Of a stretch of 64,000 nucleotides of DNA, positions 59,639-64,000 are shown piece by piece. Numbering within the stretch: the stretch's first letter is position 1; the number at the start of each line of letters is the position of its first letter. Position numbers and translations under genes: made by a program. This DNA comes from Prasinococcaceae sp. CCMP 1430 (Eukaryota > Prasinodermophyta > Palmophyllophyceae > Prasinococcales > Prasinococcaceae): the NCBI GenBank assembly GCA_013416795.1, contig RQSC01000028.1, positions 223,299 to 287,298 on the forward strand, given 5' to 3'. Under the pieces are notes generated by a model. The model saw only the letters and a program-made list of their open reading frames with translations, searched no databases and was not told the origin of the DNA.

Positions 59639-60373
59639 TCATCGCCCCGCCGCGACAGCGTCGCAAGCATCCTCGAGAGAAGCATACAGCCCCACGTTGC
59701 GGGCATCCGCGAGCGCCTGCGGCAGCTTCTGGCGCGCAGGATCGGCACCGACGAATGCAAGGCGCGGGATGAAGCGGCGAAGCGTCTCGACGCACGCCGC
59801 ATCGGCACTCACGACGCACTGAGCCTCGAGTTGGCGCGCCATGGAGGACACTCCCACGGCGGTCTCACAGAAGAGCAATTCGGCATTGGCCGCGATGCCC
59901 GCGGAGTCGAGGAGCGCGCGGATGCCGAGCTCGGTCTCGTCGTCTGCGACCTGCGTCACGAGGTAGAGGGTCGCGCCAGCCGCCGCGAGCTTACCCAACG
60001 CCTCTGGCGCACCCTCCGCCACGCTGTGGTCTGCGGACAGCTCATCCACAGTGCGCTGCTCGAGCACGGTACCCAGGCAGGAGACCAGCGCCACACCTAC
60101 GCCGCGCGGCCTGCCTGCTGCAACTCCGCGGGCGCCCGCCGCCTGGGTGCCAACCCCGCGCCGCGCAGGCTGTGTGAGTCCCGCACCGCGGCCCGTGCCG
60201 CTGCCACTCGCGCCGTCGCCGGGGGCGGCCTCGCCATGCGCGGGCGACCTGCCGCGGCGCGAGAGCCACGAGACCGCCACCAGCGCCAACAGCACCCCGA
60301 CCGCGCCCGCCCAGCCGTTGTTTTGCGCCCACCAGCGCAGACACGCGCCAAGCAGCCCGCCCCCCGCGACCAT
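59639..60373 (-). CDS. PEX22-like peroxin
   Basis: Peroxisomal membrane anchor for the ubiquitin-conjugating enzyme PEX4, needed to recycle PEX5. Single exon, 244 aa. The start at 60373 (MVAGGGLLGACLRWWAQNNG) puts one membrane segment at about residues 18-35, as in PEX22, followed by a disordered linker (residues 36-95). The soluble domain matches the plant PEX22 fold: ALGKLAAAGATLYLVTQVADDETELGI, LFCETAVGVSSMARQLEAQ, then SADAACVETLRRFIPRLAFVG. The family evolves fast, so the call rests on the TM plus the FCET/ST-G-S-RQLE segment. It is convergent with the sulfotransferase-like gene. Confidence 0.75.
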   Translation of the reverse strand: MVAGGGLLGACLRWWAQNNGWAGAVGVLLALVAVSWLSRRGRSPAHGEAAPGDGASGSGTGRGAGLTQPARRGVGTQAAGARGVAAGRPRGVGVALVSCLGTVLEQRTVDELSADHSVAEGAPEALGKLAAAGATLYLVTQVADDETELGIRALLDSAGIAANAELLFCETAVGVSSMARQLEAQCVVSADAACVETLRRFIPRLAFVGADPARQKLPQALADARNVGLYASLEDACDAVAAGR

Positions 60374-61056
60374 CGCGCACGCCAGCTCGGTTCGCAACCC
60401 GCCTCGGCGCGAGCGCGCCCCCTCCCTCTCCTCTCCTTGGACGGTGCGCTTCGCACACCGCCGGTGCGATACGAGAGCGGCCCCCACTTGAGCCCGCCCC
60501 GGCACTCACCCCACCCCCCACCCTGCGGACGCCACTGAGCCGAATCGGACCCGCCGGCGCCGCTCCCTGCCGTCACCTCCCCCGCGCGCGCGCGCCGCGC
60601 GCCCCTCAACCCGCAGCCCGGAACCCTCGGATTCGACGAAAGATTCCGAATATTATGGAATCCCTAACGTCAAATAACATTTATCTCACTCATGGAATCC
60701 ATCACGGATTCCGCCTCGCGTCCGCTGCGCGATCCGCCGGCCGCGCCGCAGCGCGCGCGCCGCGGCGCTCGGGGATGCCACCGCCGCCGGAGCCAAGCGG
60801 GCGGCGAGCGCGGGGCCGGGCGACGGTTCGCCGGCCGCCCGGCATTTCGGGGCGCGACTCCGCATCAAACCCAACACGGATTGATCTGCGTCGCGCATCT
60901 TTTTTTCCCCTTCGTTTCGGCACGCGGGGCCGATGCTGCCGGGAGCGCGTGCCGGGGGCGGGGGCCACAGTCGCGCGGCAGCACACCGCGCGCGACACGC
61001 GCCCCCCCCCTGCCTCGCCCGCCCGCCCGCCCGCGCGCGCGCTCCCGCCTGTGGCG
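60374..61056. other. Intergenic: divergent PEX22 and small membrane gene promoters
   Basis: No gene recognised. The AT-richer patch at 60640-60710 contains two ATGGAATCC-type motifs and a GGATTCC. The rest is GC-rich. Confidence 0.5.
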
Positions 61057-61669
61057 ATGGCGTCCGGCTACCTGCGCTACCTGTTCAACCGCGAGCCGCA
61101 GAAGATGCTGCTCTCCTCCGTGGCGCTCGTGGGAACGATGGGCTACTTCCTCAAGGTGGGCGCCCACCGCGTGAGCGACCGGGCGCACGCGATCGCCACG
61201 GAGTCGGCGCTGCGGGCGGCCGACGAGCGCATGGCCGCGGCGGAGAAGGGCGTGGAGGAGCACTACGCGAGCGCCAGGCGGGCGGAGGAGATGGTCAAGC
61301 TCGGCACCAGGTGAGGCGCACGCGCACGCGCGTGCGCGCGCGCGTACGCATGTGTATGCGCCGCACACACTTGGATTTAGGGTGCGGCTCAGCAAGGGCG
61401 CAGCCGCGTGCGGTCCCTGGGGGCGCCCGCCGCGTCTGCCGCCACGCAACGCCACACGAAGCACAGTGCGCGCGCGCGCGCGCGCGCGCGCGCGTGCTGA
61501 CATGGCCGCCCGTGCGCTGCCGCGCAGTCTGCTGGACAAGGGCCTCGAGGACAAGGTGAAGATGAGCAAGGATGGCCCCTCGCAGCTCAAGAGGCTTGAG
61601 CGCGAGGTCGAGATGGCGAGGCTCGCCGTCAAGGAAGCGCGGGAGAAGGCCGCCGCCCCTGCGCACTGA
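61057..61669 (+). CDS. Small single-pass membrane protein with coiled coil
   Basis: Two exons, 61057-61310 and 61528-61669 (phase 2), 131 aa; family not recognised. N-terminus MASGYLRYLFNREPQKMLL, one membrane segment (LLSSVALVGTMGYFLKVG), then a charged helix rich in Ala, Glu, Arg and Lys to the end (LKRLEREVEMARLAVKEARE). Size and layout resemble small mitochondrial inner-membrane or complex-assembly proteins, but no specific match is visible. The intron is CG/CA-rich. Confidence 0.65.
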
Positions 61670-61874
61670 GCGCCACTGAGCGCGCGCGAGCGGGCTGGCG
61701 CAGCGCGGCGTCACGTGCCCACCGCGATTTTTTGACATTCCCCAGGGTACAGAGTGCTGCGCGCAGCGCGCGTGTGCGCGCTTGAGTGAGTGCATGTGCA
61801 TGTGCACGTGTGTGCGCGTATGCGCCCGCGCCTGCGTGCCCGCGTGCACGCATGTGTGCGCACGCGCGGCGGTT

Positions 61875-62545
61875 TTACGGGCGCTCGCGTGCTCGCGCGC
61901 GCTCGCCGGCGTCGGCCGCGAGCATCCCTCCCGCGTGGCGCGCGAGGACCCAGGCCTCCACCGCGCCGGCGAGCAGCCGCCCCGTCCAGCCACGCGCCGT
62001 CGCTCCGCGGCACGCCTAGAGCGCGCGCGAATGCGCCGCTGCCGCCGCCGCCGAGCGCGCACGTGGCTCCGGCCCATAGCCAGGCCGGCAGTGCGTGCAG
62101 GCCGAGCACGGCGAGCGCGCCCTGCGGCGTGCGGAAGCCGTTGGCCATCACTGCTTGCGCCCAACGCGGCGCGCCCGCGCCCACGTCCTCGCCAGCGCCC
62201 GCGCCCACGCAGCGCGCCTTCCATGCGGCGCCGTGCGTGCCGTGCGTTGCCGCAAACACACACCACTGTACGCCCGCGCGAGTCAGCGCGTCAAAGCGTC
62301 GCTCTGGTGGGGCAGCGCCCGTGTGCGTGCGTGTGCGTGCGTGCGTGCGTGTGCGTATACACGTGCGTGCGTGCGTGCGTGTGCGGTTCCTGTGTGAAGC
62401 GCACCTCGAGCGCCGGCACGAAGCCGAGCAGCGGCGCGCCCGCCCATCTCGTGACGGCCGCCGCGCGGCACCACATTGCGCCGCGGCACGCGTTATCGAC
62501 GGCCACATCCAGCCATGCGCCGAAGCGCGACGTCTGCGCGCATTA

Positions 62546-62587
<42 letters not shown>

Positions 62588-63063
62588 TGGGTGTGAGCGA
62601 GAGCGAGAGCGTGAGCGAGGCGATGGACGCTGACGTCAGTACCCTTCCTGCCACCGGTTCGTCGGCGGCGGTGCGCGCCGAGGCGAGGGAGGCGCGCGTG
62701 GGAGAGTGAGTGTGTGCACGCAAGCGCACGAGCACACGTGTGCGCACGCGCATGCGTGTGCGTGGTTGTGCGTGAGCGTGTGTGTGCACGGGGCAGATGG
62801 CGCTGCTCTGCGGCCGCTGGCGTCGGCGGCGCGCAACGCGCCTGCCTGAGGCGGCGCGCCAGCCACCCGTCTACGAAGTCGAGACATGCAGCGGCCGCGT
62901 AAGCCACCGCGGCGTGCGCGACCGCCTCCGCTGCCGCCTGCCCCCCGTCCTCGCGTGCGCGCGCCTCGGCGGCGCGCGCGGAACACACCGCGTAAGCGCC
63001 GAGCGCTGCGCGCGCGTAGCACACGCAGTTCGGCGCGAGCAGCCACACGGGCGCGCGCGCCAT
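61875..63063 (-). CDS. Phosphatidylinositol synthase (CDP-alcohol phosphatidyltransferase)
   Basis: Makes phosphatidylinositol from CDP-diacylglycerol and myo-inositol in the ER. Exon 1 (63063-62842): MARAPVWLLAPNCVCYARAA to AAACLDFVDGWLARRLRQ. Exon 2 (62533-62405): TSRFGAWLDVAVDNACRG, together giving D..DGW.AR....G..LD...D, with the family's final Arg region reduced. Exon 3 from 62265: WCVFAATHGTHGAAWK, QAVMANGFRTPQGALAVLGLHALPAWL. Intron 1 appears to use a GC donor at 62841. The expected C-terminal helix GRLLAGAVEAWVLARHAGGM to TAA 61875 is in a different frame from exon 3, so a short unrecognised intron or a one-base error lies near 61990-62060. Intron 1 holds the TG microsatellite. The call is firm; the model is not. 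Confidence 0.85.
62547..62586. repeat. (TG)20 microsatellite in the PI synthase intron
   Basis: Perfect TG run 11 bp from the exon 2 acceptor side of intron 1, which reads as CA repeats on the coding strand and forms part of the pre-acceptor tract. Confidence 0.95.
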
Positions 63064-63575
63064 CGCCGCCGGACGCACGCGCGGCGCGCAAACCCCGCGC
63101 CCCCCTCACCCACCCACCTACCCACGCTCGCGGGCACGCGCGCGCGCACACGCCCACACCCACACGCCCACAGAAACACACACACGTGCGCGCGCGAGCC
63201 CGCGCACACGCGCACGTGTGCGGCGCGCGCGCACTGACACGCGACACGCGCCCGCGCTCGCGCGCCACGCGGGCGCCACGCGGGACGGGTTGTTTTGGAT
63301 AGGGTTAGGGTTAGGGTTAGGGTTAGGGTTGCGTCGGGAGTGTGACTTTGAATGCGTTTTGACGTACGCTTTTTTGGCGTGCGTTTCGACGTGTGCGTTT
63401 CGAAGGCGATTCGAAAAAAGCGGAGGCGGGCGCCGAGCGCGCAGAGGCCGGAGGGAGGCAGGGTGGTACACTGCGCGCGCCGGCCGTGCCGCCGGCGCCG
63501 GCGCGGCCGGCCCCCCAACCCCCCCACCCCGTGCGCGGGGCGGCCGACGCGGGGCCCCCTGCCGCCGCCGCCGCC
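63064..63575. other. Divergent region upstream of topoisomerase III
   Basis: The 5' flank of PI synthase (minus) and TOP3 (plus). It contains CACA/CCCACA-rich sequence (63100-63200), the telomere-type array (63301-63330) and a T/G-rich patch to 63420. No gene seen. Confidence 0.55.
63301..63330 (+). repeat. Interstitial telomere-type repeat, five AGGGTT units
   Basis: Five perfect AGGGTT (TTAGGG-type) units, internal to the window and about 245 bp upstream of the TOP3 ATG on the coding strand. Unique sequence and a gene follow, so this is not a chromosome end here. Confidence 0.95.
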
Positions 63576-64000
63576 ATGGCCATGGCGCGCGTGCTCAACG
63601 TCGCCGAGAAGCCGAGCGTGGCCAAGGAGGTGAGCCGCGTCCTCAGCAACGGCGGGGCTCGCTCGTCGCCCGGGAGGTCGCAGTACAACACCGTCTGGGA
63701 GTTCCCACTCAACCTGCGCGGCCAGCAGGTCATCATGGTGTTCACAAACGTGACCGGCCACCTCATGGAGATGGACTTCCCGACCGCCTATCGGAAGTGG
63801 CGATCGTGTGCGGAGGAGCAGCTCTTCACGCTTGACGTGTCGAAGAGCGTGCGCGACGCCAACGCGCGCGTGAAAGACAATCTGGTACACCTGGCGCGCT
63901 CGTGCGACAGGCTGATGCTGTGGCTCGATTGCGACCGGGAGGGCGAGAACATCGCGTACGAGGTGATCGAAGTGTGCTGCCGCGCGAAGGCGCCGCTGCG
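63576..64000 (+). CDS. TOP3: DNA topoisomerase III (type IA), N-terminal part
   Basis: Type IA topoisomerase that resolves recombination intermediates with a RecQ/BLM helicase and RMI1. Only the first 141 residues are in the window; the frame runs off the right edge. ATG 63576 (MAMARVLNVAEKPSVAKEV) gives the Toprim start, with the Glu of the first Toprim motif in AEKPS. Then SQYNTVWEFPLNLRGQQVIMVFTNVTGHL and LMLWLDCDREGENIAYEVI (DxD-E of Toprim). The sequence resembles TOP3-alpha more than bacterial TopA. No intron so far. An interstitial TTAGGG-type array lies upstream. Confidence 0.93.
   Translation, partial: MAMARVLNVAEKPSVAKEVSRVLSNGGARSSPGRSQYNTVWEFPLNLRGQQVIMVFTNVTGHLMEMDFPTAYRKWRSCAEEQLFTLDVSKSVRDANARVKDNLVHLARSCDRLMLWLDCDREGENIAYEVIEVCCRAKAPL

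Noticed and set aside
63301-63330. Chromosome end (true telomere)
   Set aside because: Only five units, and unique sequence with a gene continues beyond them.
1-64000. CRISPR arrays, rRNA or tRNA genes, insertion sequences
   Set aside because: No direct-repeat/spacer arrays, rRNA-like stretches, convincing cloverleafs or transposase motifs were seen; tRNAs were only searched by eye.

Overview
This is nuclear DNA from a unicellular flagellated eukaryote, most likely a very GC-rich alga. About 31 protein genes are packed at roughly one per 2 kb on both strands, most split by short GT-AG introns whose donors are typically GTGCGT or GTGAGN. Evidence for a flagellate is an axonemal inner-arm dynein light chain (DNALI1/p28). 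A UGA-containing SelW-like selenoprotein, PEX22, UDP-galactopyranose mutase and a TMEM184/LAZ1-type protein fit an aquatic protist or alga. A haptophyte is my best guess (high GC, TTAGGG-type repeats, a probable GC-AG intron); this is inference. No rRNA, tRNA, CRISPR array or transposon was recognised.

Layout. 0-13 kb: gene-free low-complexity leader, a myristoylatable MAP3K, a GDT1/TMEM165 cation transporter, a three-RRM protein, an LLPH-like ribosome-biogenesis protein, a small unknown, a SERBP1/HABP4-family protein and the SelW-like selenoprotein with a candidate SECIS. 13-27 kb: RPS14 (5' end missing), serine hydroxymethyltransferase, prohibitin-2, a WD40 protein, complex I NDUFA6, an S28 serine peptidase, a group II PLP decarboxylase, UDP-galactopyranose mutase and DNALI1. 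27-45 kb: 3-methyladenine DNA glycosylase, FAD monooxygenase, PRMT, a TcdA/Tcd1-like tRNA t6A dehydratase, an S10 carboxypeptidase, an orphan membrane protein, RGP1, a DDX42-like helicase and MON2. 45-64 kb: an acidic coiled-coil/TPR protein, a Lys/Ser-rich HExxH protein, a membrane-anchored cyclophilin-like protein, TMEM184/LAZ1, TAF7, a sulfotransferase-like protein with a ShKT insert, PEX22, a small membrane protein, phosphatidylinositol synthase and the start of DNA topoisomerase III.

These are mostly housekeeping genes rather than a pathway cluster. There is a loose secretory/Golgi theme (GDT1, RGP1, MON2, sulfotransferase-like, cyclophilin-like, peptidases) and a mitochondrial set (prohibitin-2, NDUFA6, probably SHMT and the t6A dehydratase). 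Gene order mostly alternates between convergent pairs with 50-200 bp between stops and divergent pairs sharing a GC-rich promoter.

Sequence quality matters for reading this window. There are two N runs (20552-20653, 34689-34732) and five single Ns (6484, 10102, 14434, 25261, 29462). Every one falls at or near the 5' end of one or two genes, so many first exons are missing. The strongest biological finds are the selenoprotein with its candidate SECIS and the Lys/Ser-repeat HExxH protein.
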